Below, in pieces: positions 10,201 through 16,619 of a stretch of DNA of 64,000 bases. The stretch comes from a virus, in the IMG/VR virus record IMGVR_UViG_3300042556_001828, positions 1 to 64,000 of that record; one strand, 5' to 3'. Position numbers and translations under genes: made by a program. The stretch's first letter is position 1; every line of letters begins with the position of its first letter. Under the pieces are notes generated by a model. The model saw only the letters and a list, made by a program, of their open reading frames with translations, had not been told where the DNA came from and made no database searches.

Positions 10201-10443
10201 GTGAACCTTCACATACGGAAGGTCAACAACCGAACCCGGCTGGCGCTGCGGCCACGGATAGCATGTGTCGTTCAGCCGGTCGTACGTGCCGAGCAGCGTG
10301 TGCTTCTTTTCATCCGTGTTGCTGTAACGATGGAGAACGGCGTGAGGGCCGGCGATGTGAGCGCGCAGCGGCTCCGTGATCTCGGTCGGGACGATCTTGA
10401 ATTCTTGGAAAACGAGAACTTGGGGTTTTACGTAGCTCGACAT
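7210..10443 (-). CDS. Tail sheath protein, oversized
   Basis: A 1077-aa protein with a strong SD (GGAGG) before the ATG. The C-terminal 250 residues look like the conserved sheath domain: an AGTWIVTEDKDGTPFTRHALTTD segment, then RREEMIRRNVDSMSYLFLRRLRPFIGR, and a terminal strand DRIEIVLDLVVPAPLNNIELHLVV. Typical sheaths are about 400-700 aa. The excess here lies in the middle and includes Gly-rich Ig-like blocks (ITNVGGGYGTVPAVTFSAPG and VTNRGAGYTVAPTITIAAPP, about residues 465-540). These would probably project outward from the sheath surface. Contractile tail is therefore certain in type. Confidence 0.9.
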   Translation of the reverse strand: MSSYVKPQVLVFQEFKIVPTEITEPLRAHIAGPHAVLHRYSNTDEKKHTLLGTYDRLNDTCYPWPQRQPGSVVDLPYVKVHIDDAMLQYYVHNLGESDTTITAVPGKMNWIQSSTLSFKSNGAAYPRSGVFFDRDVQLGDVVQLRSVSADNDCEETVLSTYVTGFASDLVPSRILPATADVNNQDSYTALSVNGVDVTVSQIDGVDNSVAVTVLDAEDEGANDYDGLAAGYVEEEYVVEVVKSSVAGCAAARLRVTSASGTDDVAEIQPNDFDDADGVTFIGTRGLSVRFTTVNLDQFVVGQKWKFDVKQTYEKVKAVSDADGVNATGESVNGVMGDLDILGAYAGAKNDTYVIECTKGGVWADLPEITVRTVKGLDFSGPTEVAGDGVGGNAVSVNIGTNGVKVKFKSFTDGQEDDYAVPGLRKGDKWYITVNSSQAGPVRKLILRDDLPVALLTQDNVPVDKVGPISITNVGGGYGTVPAVTFSAPGEGVVGAATATGTAVLGTGDNAGKVVGITVTNRGAGYTVAPTITIAAPPAGGGSVTATATCQLISGEDMDLKLFIKDDIQISKNRIGFAPMTNFWYEDTQICVQEGIVAYHPEWTSAGAEQPLNVMAGKVYVEYREWLAELADEVNSISDVANLDQIKGQLDPDNPLKWGVYKALSNSNGTVVKYTAVADPELFDEEGRSLGPDLAKWAQVLERIKGRDDMYNLVPMTFDRRVQNLWAAHIGGESNEIANNWKAGFFAVKAHPVAKVAGQGALIAGVLGEEVVDPVLATLSDDPNATNTQYTRLTVTSGNGYFITNDVRPGDVVRYNYTVDGFGEEQYEEYVVDAVVSESTLLLYSGGDVAVTVPQRVEIYHNRTRNEVVDDIVQQAGSLSNRRVCAVWPDQVGEAGTVQPGYYLSAALAGLVSGVVPHQPLTNVEVAGFDDYSRSYKYFNETQLNRLAEAGTWIVTEDKDGTPFTRHALTTDNLDLNRREEMIRRNVDSMSYLFLRRLRPFIGRTNAQPGMVARLKYEVTAVIDFLSSNGYTEELGSQLISGSIRKLQIHPLLKDRIEIVLDLVVPAPLNNIELHLVV

Positions 10444-10491
10444 GCGTCAGCCTCCGTGCCTAAATTTGTGTGCGGTATGGTGCTCAGCAGT

Positions 10492-10497
10492 AGTATA
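10492..10497 (-). promoter_or_regulatory. Candidate promoter -10-like element (TATACT) before the sheath gene
   Basis: TATACT lies about 50 nt upstream of the sheath start in a 97-nt AT-rich gap. The same hexamer occurs in the gaps before the genes starting at 13692 and 59081. No convincing -35 box is at the right distance, so it could be a phage-polymerase promoter or chance. Confidence 0.3.
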
Positions 10498-10540
10498 CAC
10501 AACCACGCGTTTCAAAAAAAAATACACGACCGCAAAATTC

Positions 10541-11251
10541 TTAATAGGACAGTAAATCTGATGCCTTAAAGACAATCCGCTTTAAACGCGGTACGTACGG
10601 CTGGAGCGTCCAAGCTTCCTCGGCGACATACGAAACAGTGACAGGTACGGCATAACCCTGTACAACTTCTTGAATCTCTCCTATCCCACCAACCTCGGCC
10701 ACAATAAACCGGTGAAGGTTCATTTGGTCGCGGATGAGGGGCGAAAAATTGATTAAAAACTTAACGACTTCCGTCGTTAAAAATTCGGTTTCAGCGCCGT
10801 TTGGAGACAGGCAATACAGTGTGTGACTGCCCTCCCACACTCCGGCGTACGCATCAGCACCAGTATACTCATTTTTACTTGCCAAATCACCAATACCCTG
10901 CCGCAACCATTTCCAGCCGTTGCGTTTAATTAACACAGCCGGGCGTTTATCGGCAGTTTGGGGCAGCCAACGAGTAATACTTTCTATCAAAATGCCGCCG
11001 GCGTTCAAACCGTTATCTACCGGCTGCCACGCGCCAAGGTTCTGGATGTGCTTCCGTACGCGCGGCTCGTCAATATTGCTCGGGTCAGAGAAGTGCCCGA
11101 TTAACAATTGCCGTAAAAGCCCGGTCATAACGTGCGGGCGCATACCATAAGAACATAGCGTGCTGACCTTATCAACACGGTTCTCCGGCTCGCTGCCCGG
11201 CGGGAACTGGGCTTCAACCTCTGGCGGATTTGAGTCGTCGTAGGTACTCAC
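10541..11251 (-). CDS. Neck / tail-terminator-like protein
   Basis: A 236-aa protein between the connector genes and the sheath. It has no clear motif. The middle (IESITRWLPQTADKRPAVLIKRNGWKW) and the C-terminal strand-rich part (YAVPVTVSYVAEEAWTLQPYVPRLKRIVF) resemble tail-terminator or tail-completion proteins, which occupy this position in many myoviruses. The function is inferred from position. Its first 38 nt overlap the end of the small gene upstream. Confidence 0.55.
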   Translation of the reverse strand: MSTYDDSNPPEVEAQFPPGSEPENRVDKVSTLCSYGMRPHVMTGLLRQLLIGHFSDPSNIDEPRVRKHIQNLGAWQPVDNGLNAGGILIESITRWLPQTADKRPAVLIKRNGWKWLRQGIGDLASKNEYTGADAYAGVWEGSHTLYCLSPNGAETEFLTTEVVKFLINFSPLIRDQMNLHRFIVAEVGGIGEIQEVVQGYAVPVTVSYVAEEAWTLQPYVPRLKRIVFKASDLLSY

Positions 11252-11405
11252 GCAACGGGTCCTTTTTTGGCTGTTCCAACATCTTTACGGGCGGCAACAT
11301 TTTCGGCAGTTTTGACCCAAGCTTGATTTTGGCTAGTTGCGGCACGTGCTTGGCCGCTTCTTTGGCAGCATTGGCTTCGGCTGTTTCGTCCGCATTTTCG
11401 CGCAT
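11214..11405 (-). CDS. Small basic hypothetical protein
   Basis: 63 aa, Lys/Pro/Glu-rich (SKLPKMLPPVKMLEQPKKDPLREYLRRLKSARG). It starts 2 nt after the stop of the 420-aa neck gene and overlaps the next gene by 38 nt. The tight coupling suggests a real morphogenesis gene. No family recognised. Confidence 0.55.
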   Translation of the reverse strand: MRENADETAEANAAKEAAKHVPQLAKIKLGSKLPKMLPPVKMLEQPKKDPLREYLRRLKSARG

Positions 11406-11407
11406 AC

Positions 11408-12670
11408 TTAAATCGCCCAGAAGTCATTTTTGTCCGCTTCTTTGGCCGGTTTTGTCTGCACAGGTATGTTACGCGACGCACTTGGCTTTAATACAGGTGC
11501 GACGTCGGCCGCGTTGCTCATAATAGCGGCCGGGGCTGTCACTGTGAGCGCCTGCACGTCTGGGCCGTAATCGCCGACACGTTCAAATAACAAAACGTAA
11601 TTACCGGGATTGAGCTTTAAACCTGTGTCCCAACGCCCGCTTCCTGCCGTGTTTGCCCGCGCAATCGCGACATCACGGGCTGGAAAACTGGGTTGCGCCG
11701 CGGCATAGACGGCCGCTGGAAACACGTATACTGTCGCCCCTTCAATTGGGCAGCCGGCGCCATTGTAATAAGCTAACGTATCGGGCCCGCCGTAGTTATG
11801 GTCTACAAGCACGCTCCCGGCGCCTACAATTGGTCGCCTGTATACCGGTGTTTCTGCTGGCGCGCCGGTAACGTCTAACGCGTAAATTGGGTTGCTAAAC
11901 GGCATTAAACCCAGCTGCACGTTATACACAATGGGTACGTTACGTAGCGCCGCAATGATCTGAATTGATTCCACCAGCCAGCGCTCATCACTGGCGGCGT
12001 TAACCCAGACGTCATTTTTATTTAGCGCCGGAAATCCGATTACGCGGGCTGTGATATATGGATTGTCGCGTGTTGTGCCTTTAAGCTGCTCGTCAACTTG
12101 TTCCGTAATCGTCGGCAGCGACAGGTCCCAGCACTGCAGTTCCAGCGGCGGATGATAGCCAACCCTAAACCCGGTACCTTGGCAGACGGGGCAGTCCGAG
12201 TCTGTGATTTCTTGAGTTAGCTGGTCACGGCAGCGCGGACACGGCTCACCAAAACGCATTGGTTTGACTAAATAGCCGGGCGTCGCAACGAGCCTATTGC
12301 GCACTTGTTCTTTGCGAATAATCTCACGCGACAGCGCCCAGTCGTGCTCGTTTAGTTCGCCGAAACAGCTGGCCGGTTGCGAGACGTATGTTTCCGCCGG
12401 TGTTGTGAGCGTGACGCGGTAATGGCTGAGTAAATCGTAGCCAGAGTCGTGCCAAGCCGGGTCATAGGCTACAAAGCCGTTGGTAACAGGCGGGCCAATG
12501 TTTACCCAGTCGTTGGCGTTGCGCAGCCCTGTTTTGCCGAACTGCAGCTGGAATACATACGGTCCCGGCTGCTTAAAATCTGTTTCAAGCTGCCACCAGA
12601 CACGGGTAACGCCGCGGACCATATGATCCACAGATACGCGGCGAAAAGGGAATATGCGCTGTTGCGACAT
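11408..12670 (-). CDS. Virion/neck protein with zinc-finger-like Cys motif
   Basis: A 420-aa protein. Residues near 140-165 hold CPRC...CPVCQGTGF, a DnaJ-like four-Cys zinc site, flanked by strand-rich segments (TRVWWQLETDFKQPGPYVFQ near the N-terminus). The C-terminal 140 residues form a beta-rich, Ala-rich domain. It lies between two connector genes and overlaps neither. A structural connector with a zinc site fits; no named family is certain. Confidence 0.55.
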   Translation of the reverse strand: MSQQRIFPFRRVSVDHMVRGVTRVWWQLETDFKQPGPYVFQLQFGKTGLRNANDWVNIGPPVTNGFVAYDPAWHDSGYDLLSHYRVTLTTPAETYVSQPASCFGELNEHDWALSREIIRKEQVRNRLVATPGYLVKPMRFGEPCPRCRDQLTQEITDSDCPVCQGTGFRVGYHPPLELQCWDLSLPTITEQVDEQLKGTTRDNPYITARVIGFPALNKNDVWVNAASDERWLVESIQIIAALRNVPIVYNVQLGLMPFSNPIYALDVTGAPAETPVYRRPIVGAGSVLVDHNYGGPDTLAYYNGAGCPIEGATVYVFPAAVYAAAQPSFPARDVAIARANTAGSGRWDTGLKLNPGNYVLLFERVGDYGPDVQALTVTAPAAIMSNAADVAPVLKPSASRNIPVQTKPAKEADKNDFWAI

Positions 12671-12672
12671 GT

Positions 12673-13692
12673 CTAGTACCGAATACGAATAGCGTCACTG
12701 TAAGAGCTGTACTTGTACGTTGACGAAACCTCGCTGTAACACCCCTCAAGATTAATGCTGGCTTTTGTCGCCCGCACCCAGTCTTTGTACGCCTGCCAGC
12801 GCGCTTGTGCCGCGCGTTCGTAATTCGCTTCTTTGTTCTGGTCGTCGACAGACATGCCGCCGGCTGTATAGCCCAGTTGATTGCGGCGAAATTGCTCCGC
12901 GACCATCATGAACAAGTTGGCGCAAATCCCTTCGAGCCAATGATATCTAAACGGAAAATTCTGCGTTGTGTACACAGCGTCAATTGGCGGCGGGATCTCG
13001 TTCCAGTACATCACAGGGCGCGTAATAGCCAGCGCAATCTCGGCGTCGTCGAACATGAAGTTATCCAGCAAAAAGCTTTCGCTGGGGCTTGAGTCGCGCA
13101 AATGTAGCCGGATCTCAGCAATACTGGGCGGGCCGCCGTAGCCAGCTTGCTCGTTGCCAAACGTGCTGCGCGCAATAACCACAGAGAATGTGTTGGAAAA
13201 AATGACGCAGCGGGCTGTGCCGGCGTCGGCCGGCGCCGTAACAAGGGCCATTTCGCCGTAATAGATGCCCGGAATACCAACCATGTTGGCGCCAAGCTGT
13301 GCCGTTACTTGGCCCGTGGCGGCGTCTGTAACGGTCGCGGGCACTTCAACCGGCGCGTTTCCAACCCCCAGAGACAGCTGCTCCTTGATGCGAAATACGA
13401 CGGCGTAGGGATTATTTGGCGGCGTACTCGGACCAAAACCGGCGCCTGTCAGGTCAACCGGTGCGCCGGCATTGTCGTGCAGCTGCCACGTAATCGTCGC
13501 GCACTGCCCCTGCGTCAACGACACAGATCGCATGCGCGACAGGTTTGGCTTGCCGTTGACCGTCGACACATTTGAGCTGATGACGTTCTGCCCGATTGCA
13601 GCAACCGGTGGCTGCGGCTCTTGCCCGGTGGTGTCTGTGTTATTGCAACATGTCACAATTGGGTGCGGCGCAGGCGTGGCAATAACTACCAT
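12673..13692 (-). CDS. Head-tail connector / neck protein with N-terminal beta domain
   Basis: A 339-aa protein. Residues 50-170 form a beta-sandwich-like domain (GQCATITWQLHDNAGAPVDLTGA, then VEVPATVTDAATGQVTAQL), resembling BppU-type N-terminal domains. The C-terminal 150 residues are helical (EIRLHLRDSSPSESFLLDNFMFDDAEIA...), with the Asp/Asn pattern of connector proteins that bind the portal. SD CCGGAG precedes ATG by about 11 nt. Neck placement is inferred from position between capsid and sheath. Confidence 0.55.
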   Translation of the reverse strand: MVVIATPAPHPIVTCCNNTDTTGQEPQPPVAAIGQNVISSNVSTVNGKPNLSRMRSVSLTQGQCATITWQLHDNAGAPVDLTGAGFGPSTPPNNPYAVVFRIKEQLSLGVGNAPVEVPATVTDAATGQVTAQLGANMVGIPGIYYGEMALVTAPADAGTARCVIFSNTFSVVIARSTFGNEQAGYGGPPSIAEIRLHLRDSSPSESFLLDNFMFDDAEIALAITRPVMYWNEIPPPIDAVYTTQNFPFRYHWLEGICANLFMMVAEQFRRNQLGYTAGGMSVDDQNKEANYERAAQARWQAYKDWVRATKASINLEGCYSEVSSTYKYSSYSDAIRIRY

Positions 13693-13717
13693 AGTGCTGT
13701 TCTCCGGTTATCTCATC

Positions 13718-13723
13718 AGTATA
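13718..13723 (-). promoter_or_regulatory. Candidate promoter -10-like element (TATACT)
   Basis: TATACT immediately follows the terminator hairpin at 13725-13760 and precedes the connector gene by about 25 nt. The pairing of a terminator with a TATACT element suggests a transcription-unit boundary. No -35 box is evident. Confidence 0.3.
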
Positions 13724-13724
13724 C

Positions 13725-13760
13725 AAATAGAAAGGGCTGGCCAGTAACGGCCAGCCCTTC
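13725..13760 (-). terminator. Rho-independent-type terminator after the 117-aa gene
   Basis: An 11-bp GC-rich stem (AAGGGCTGGCC / GGCCAGCCCTT) with a 6-nt loop is followed on the minus strand by TCTATTTG. It lies 27 nt after the stop of the gene at 13787-14140 and likely ends the capsid transcription unit. Confidence 0.75.
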
Positions 13761-13786
13761 CGTGAAACGATTGCGCTTGCGTGAGA

Positions 13787-14140
13787 TCAGTCGTCGTTCT
13801 GGACGAAGTTCGGGTCTGCGCCTTGCGAGTACGACGGGTCAGTCGTACCAAGAACGCGGCCGGCCATCGCCAGTTCAGCCGTACCGACACCATCCTCGTC
13901 GAGGATGTACACAGACGGGGACTTAATGATCTCAAGGTCGCCGTTCAGCAGGGCGCGTTCCAGCGCCTGAAAATTCCTCTGGCTACGCTGGGCGCCCAGC
14001 GCGCCGACAAGGTCACCGGGGACCGTGAACGTCGCATTGTTAGCCAGCCGCTTGCCGTGCTTGCTCAGAAAGCCGAACACCCGGTCCGCGCCGGACGTGT
14101 TCTTCACTGTTGTATACAGGTCAGTTGTCGTGTTGGGCAT
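13787..14140 (-). CDS. Small structural protein, capsid cluster
   Basis: 117 aa, beta-rich at the start (TTTDLYTTVKNTSGADRVFGFLSKHGKRLANNATFTVPGDL) with an acidic tail. It sits between the major capsid gene and the neck genes and ends at a strong terminator. It could be a head-completion or decoration protein. No family recognised. A clear CGGAG SD precedes the ATG. Confidence 0.55.
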   Translation of the reverse strand: MPNTTTDLYTTVKNTSGADRVFGFLSKHGKRLANNATFTVPGDLVGALGAQRSQRNFQALERALLNGDLEIIKSPSVYILDEDGVGTAELAMAGRVLGTTDPSYSQGADPNFVQNDD

Positions 14141-14158
14141 TGTTCACTCCGTTATTCT

Positions 14159-14542
14159 TTAGGCGTTCTGCATGGCCGCAGCCGCGGCGGCTTGCAACGT
14201 TAAAACAGCCTGCGCAATTGCAGGCGTCGCGGCCGCTACGTCGGCAGCGCCGGCGTAAGCAGACGACTTCTCAGCGCGGCCGCCAAGGCCCGCGGCGGCA
14301 AGTACCTCGTCAAGCTGCTTGTTAGCAGCACTGAGCGAGGATACTTGCGCAGCCGCGGCCTTTTCCTGTTCAGCCGTGTAGAGCACATGCAGTTTGGACG
14401 CCGCCGACCACATTTCTGCGGCCTCGCTTTCCGAGCGCGGGGCAATCCCGTGCGCGGCAAGCTTTTCGAAGAAATGCGGCGCAGCAAGTTCCGTCACGAT
14501 TGTGGCGTATGCCTGCTCAGCCGCTACCTTAACATTGTCCAT
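14159..14542 (-). CDS. Small Ala-rich capsid-cluster protein
   Basis: 127 aa, strongly Ala-rich and helical (AAAAAMQNA end; LSAANKQLDEVLAAAGLGG in the middle). It follows the major capsid gene. A good AAGGAG SD precedes ATG. The composition suits a coiled-coil structural or assembly protein; function unknown. Confidence 0.5.
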   Translation of the reverse strand: MDNVKVAAEQAYATIVTELAAPHFFEKLAAHGIAPRSESEAAEMWSAASKLHVLYTAEQEKAAAAQVSSLSAANKQLDEVLAAAGLGGRAEKSSAYAGAADVAAATPAIAQAVLTLQAAAAAAMQNA

Positions 14543-14577
14543 AACTAGTGCTCCTTGTAATTAAAACGTACGCAATA

Positions 14578-15504
14578 TCACTTGAAGTCAACGCGAGCCA
14601 GACCGTTCGTGTGACCGAACGAGCCGCCTTGCGTCTGGTAGGCAAAGTACTCCAGCATGAACGCCTCACGACGGATGTACATCGTGGTGGGCTCAAGCTC
14701 GTAGTTCTTGCCGATGAACTTCGGCGACGCGAACATGAACAACGAGTCGTCAGGCACAAGATCGCGCTTGATCGTAACAATCCAGCGAGTGTTGAGGAAG
14801 TTAGTCTCCGCCCAACCGTTCTTGATGATGTCCTGCGAGAAGTCGCCGCCCATTTCGTCGCGGCCGAACTTCAGCAGTTCCTTGATGGTGATGTTGTTCA
14901 CCAAGCAAGTCTCCACTTCGAAGTGCGACGGCGTGCGGGGCATAACCTTCAGGGCGTCAACAAGCGTCTCACGGGTGATGCCGCCGCTGATCTCCTCGTA
15001 CTGCACAACGCCGCTAGCGACGTTAGCAACACCAGCAGTCGGCAGCACGGCGTTGAAGGCGGCAATAAACTTGCCGTCTTCCTCAGCGAGCATGTCCTTG
15101 ATCATGTTGTCGCTGAGCACCTGACGAATGTCGATGACATACGTACGGAGTTCGTCGACGTCCTTCACAGCGCGGGGCGACACGATCCGGTCAAACATGA
15201 CGCGGTAACGCGGGCCACGGATGTAGAAGTTGATCGGGAGTGTCGCAAACGGGAGCGACACAGCCGCCGGGGAATCGGGCTCCTTGTCCACAACCTTGAC
15301 GGGCTTGTCAGTGTCAACCTGACGGTCCAGCTCGTCGTTGGTGATGGTCAGCGGGGGCATAATCCGACGGTAGAAACCGTCTTCACGCATCTTGGTGCGC
15401 GTGAAGTCGTTAACTGCGTCGATGGCCTGCTTCTGCATGCCGGGGGTATCGAGCTGCTCAAACAGTGTTTCGTTGAGCAGTTGTACTTCTTGCTGAGTGG
15501 GCAT
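14578..15504 (-). CDS. Major capsid protein (HK97-like)
   Basis: 308 aa from the ATG at 15504; an in-frame ATG at 15519 would add five residues. I prefer 15504 because GGAGG lies 8 nt upstream of it. The sequence has HK97-fold traits: an N-terminal helical arm, PLTITNDELDRQVDTDKPV, a central strand/helix region and a C-terminal ...PTTMYIRREAFMLEYFAYQTQGGSFGHTNGLARVDFK typical of the P-domain ending. It lies with protease and scaffold genes in the expected order. The leader folds into a hairpin that shows the SD in its loop (15509-15524). Confidence 0.8.
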   Translation of the reverse strand: MPTQQEVQLLNETLFEQLDTPGMQKQAIDAVNDFTRTKMREDGFYRRIMPPLTITNDELDRQVDTDKPVKVVDKEPDSPAAVSLPFATLPINFYIRGPRYRVMFDRIVSPRAVKDVDELRTYVIDIRQVLSDNMIKDMLAEEDGKFIAAFNAVLPTAGVANVASGVVQYEEISGGITRETLVDALKVMPRTPSHFEVETCLVNNITIKELLKFGRDEMGGDFSQDIIKNGWAETNFLNTRWIVTIKRDLVPDDSLFMFASPKFIGKNYELEPTTMYIRREAFMLEYFAYQTQGGSFGHTNGLARVDFK

Positions 15505-15508
15505 TGTG

Positions 15509-15524
15509 GGAACCTCCATGTTCC
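15509..15524 (-). promoter_or_regulatory. SD-presenting leader hairpin, major capsid gene
   Basis: GGAAC-ATGGAG-GTTCC forms a 5-bp stem whose 6-nt loop contains the Shine-Dalgarno core GGAG, 4 nt before the ATG at 15504. The same loop sits on different stems at 16116-16131 and 26067-26082. The stem bases differ but still pair, evidence for an RNA structure controlling translation. Confidence 0.65.
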
Positions 15525-15542
15525 GAGTAGTTAAAAGTTAGG

Positions 15543-16112
15543 TCAGTCGATAGTGGCAGCAGTGCCGGCGGGCAGATAAACGCTCCAGAACGAAAGTGTC
15601 TGGACGCCGTTATGGTTATTCGACGCGCCGCTGGAAACAACACCGCAGACCGCGTTGACGTACTGAACAGCGCTTTGGTTCGTCAGCACGCCGCCCGTGG
15701 AGGCAACGCTAGTCGAAGTACCGGCTGTGAGCAGGTCGCCGGGGTTATAAGTCTGCGAGGTGTCGAATTCAGTCGAAGCAATCTCGTAACCGCCGGTGGC
15801 AACAAGACCCGACAGCTTGCCCGAAGGCGAAACGGCCTGATGCATGAACTTGCCGCCAGCTGTCGTGCCGGGGTTGCTGACGTCGGCATCGCCGGCGCCG
15901 TTCAGCAGGAAGATCGCCATGTGCGAACCGCTAACACCGGGAAGGAATACTTCCTTGCCGGCAGCCAGTTCAAGATGCACAACGCGACCGCGCGGAACAT
16001 CGAACGACACAGAACTCGACAGCTTGGCCGAGTAGTCAAGGGACGCCATATCGAACCAGCCCTTTTTAACGTCAAGGCCGTGTTCGAACATCAGATCGGG
16101 AGCGTAAGCCAT
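15543..16112 (-). CDS. Head decoration / stabilisation-like protein
   Basis: 189 aa, beta-rich, Gly/Ser/Thr-rich, with no signal peptide or membrane segment. The sequence SSSVSFDVPRGRVVHLELAAGKEVFLPGVSGSHMAIFLLNGAGDADVS is characteristic of capsid-decorating beta domains. It is the gene directly upstream of the major capsid gene in transcription order, the usual place for such a protein. The start has an SD inside a hairpin loop (16116-16131). Function inferred from position and composition. Confidence 0.6.
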   Translation of the reverse strand: MAYAPDLMFEHGLDVKKGWFDMASLDYSAKLSSSVSFDVPRGRVVHLELAAGKEVFLPGVSGSHMAIFLLNGAGDADVSNPGTTAGGKFMHQAVSPSGKLSGLVATGGYEIASTEFDTSQTYNPGDLLTAGTSTSVASTGGVLTNQSAVQYVNAVCGVVSSGASNNHNGVQTLSFWSVYLPAGTAATID

Positions 16113-16115
16113 TGT

Positions 16116-16131
16116 AAGACCTCCATGTCTT
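16116..16131 (-). promoter_or_regulatory. SD-presenting leader hairpin, decoration-like gene
   Basis: AAGAC-ATGGAG-GTCTT: the same loop as the capsid-gene hairpin on a wholly different stem that still pairs. A start ATG follows after ACA. The loop ATG itself is out of frame with the gene, so the hairpin is not the start site. Confidence 0.65.
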
Positions 16132-16139
16132 TGTCAATT

Positions 16140-16165
16140 GTGGGAACATCATGTTCCCGGGTAGT
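16140..16165 (-). repeat. Decayed copy of the major-capsid leader
   Basis: On the minus strand TTTAACTACCCGGGAACATG is followed by ATGTTCCCACAATTG, closely matching the capsid leader (TTTTAACTACTCGGAACATG, then GAGGTTCCCACAATG). Here the start is ATT rather than ATG and the SD is lost. A 6-bp hairpin GGGAAC/GTTCCC remains. It suggests local leader duplication. Confidence 0.55.
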
Positions 16166-16174
16166 TAAACGAAT

Positions 16175-16603
16175 TCAGGCAGTGGGCGGATTCAGACCAA
16201 GGCCGGTGAACAACTTCACGTCAGAAGCCTTGAGGCGACCATCGCGGGCACCCACATACCCGCTCGTCAAACTAGCCGACGGATCATACCCAGCTGTCTT
16301 CGTTGTCGAAGACAGCGGAGCACCAATGCGAGACAACTCAGCCGCGTTTTTATGCGAGGCCAATTTGATCACAAGTTCCATCGCGCGGACCGGATCCCGA
16401 AGGGCAGCGTCAAGCGCCTCCTTCTGGTGGGCTTCAATGCGCTCATTCTCAACGCAAGCCTTCACAGCTTCGGGGATAAGCCGAGCCAGCTTTTCTTGCG
16501 TTTCTTCTTGAGCTTTGATTACGGACGCGGCCTTAGTCATCGCGGCATCGGAAAACCCGATGTAGTCGACGATCTTCTGTACGAGAGCGTTGTTTGTAGA
16601 CAT
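16175..16603 (-). CDS. Capsid-cluster hypothetical protein
   Basis: 142 aa from ATG 16603 (MSTNNALVQKIVDYIGFSDAAM), which has CCGGAGG upstream; an upstream in-frame start would lack an SD. The protein is helical in its first 100 residues, then Gly/Ser-rich. It lies between the scaffold-like and decoration-like genes. No family recognised; a head-assembly role is inferred from position. Confidence 0.5.
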   Translation of the reverse strand: MSTNNALVQKIVDYIGFSDAAMTKAASVIKAQEETQEKLARLIPEAVKACVENERIEAHQKEALDAALRDPVRAMELVIKLASHKNAAELSRIGAPLSSTTKTAGYDPSASLTSGYVGARDGRLKASDVKLFTGLGLNPPTA

Positions 16604-16619
16604 TAAAACCTCCGGGATA

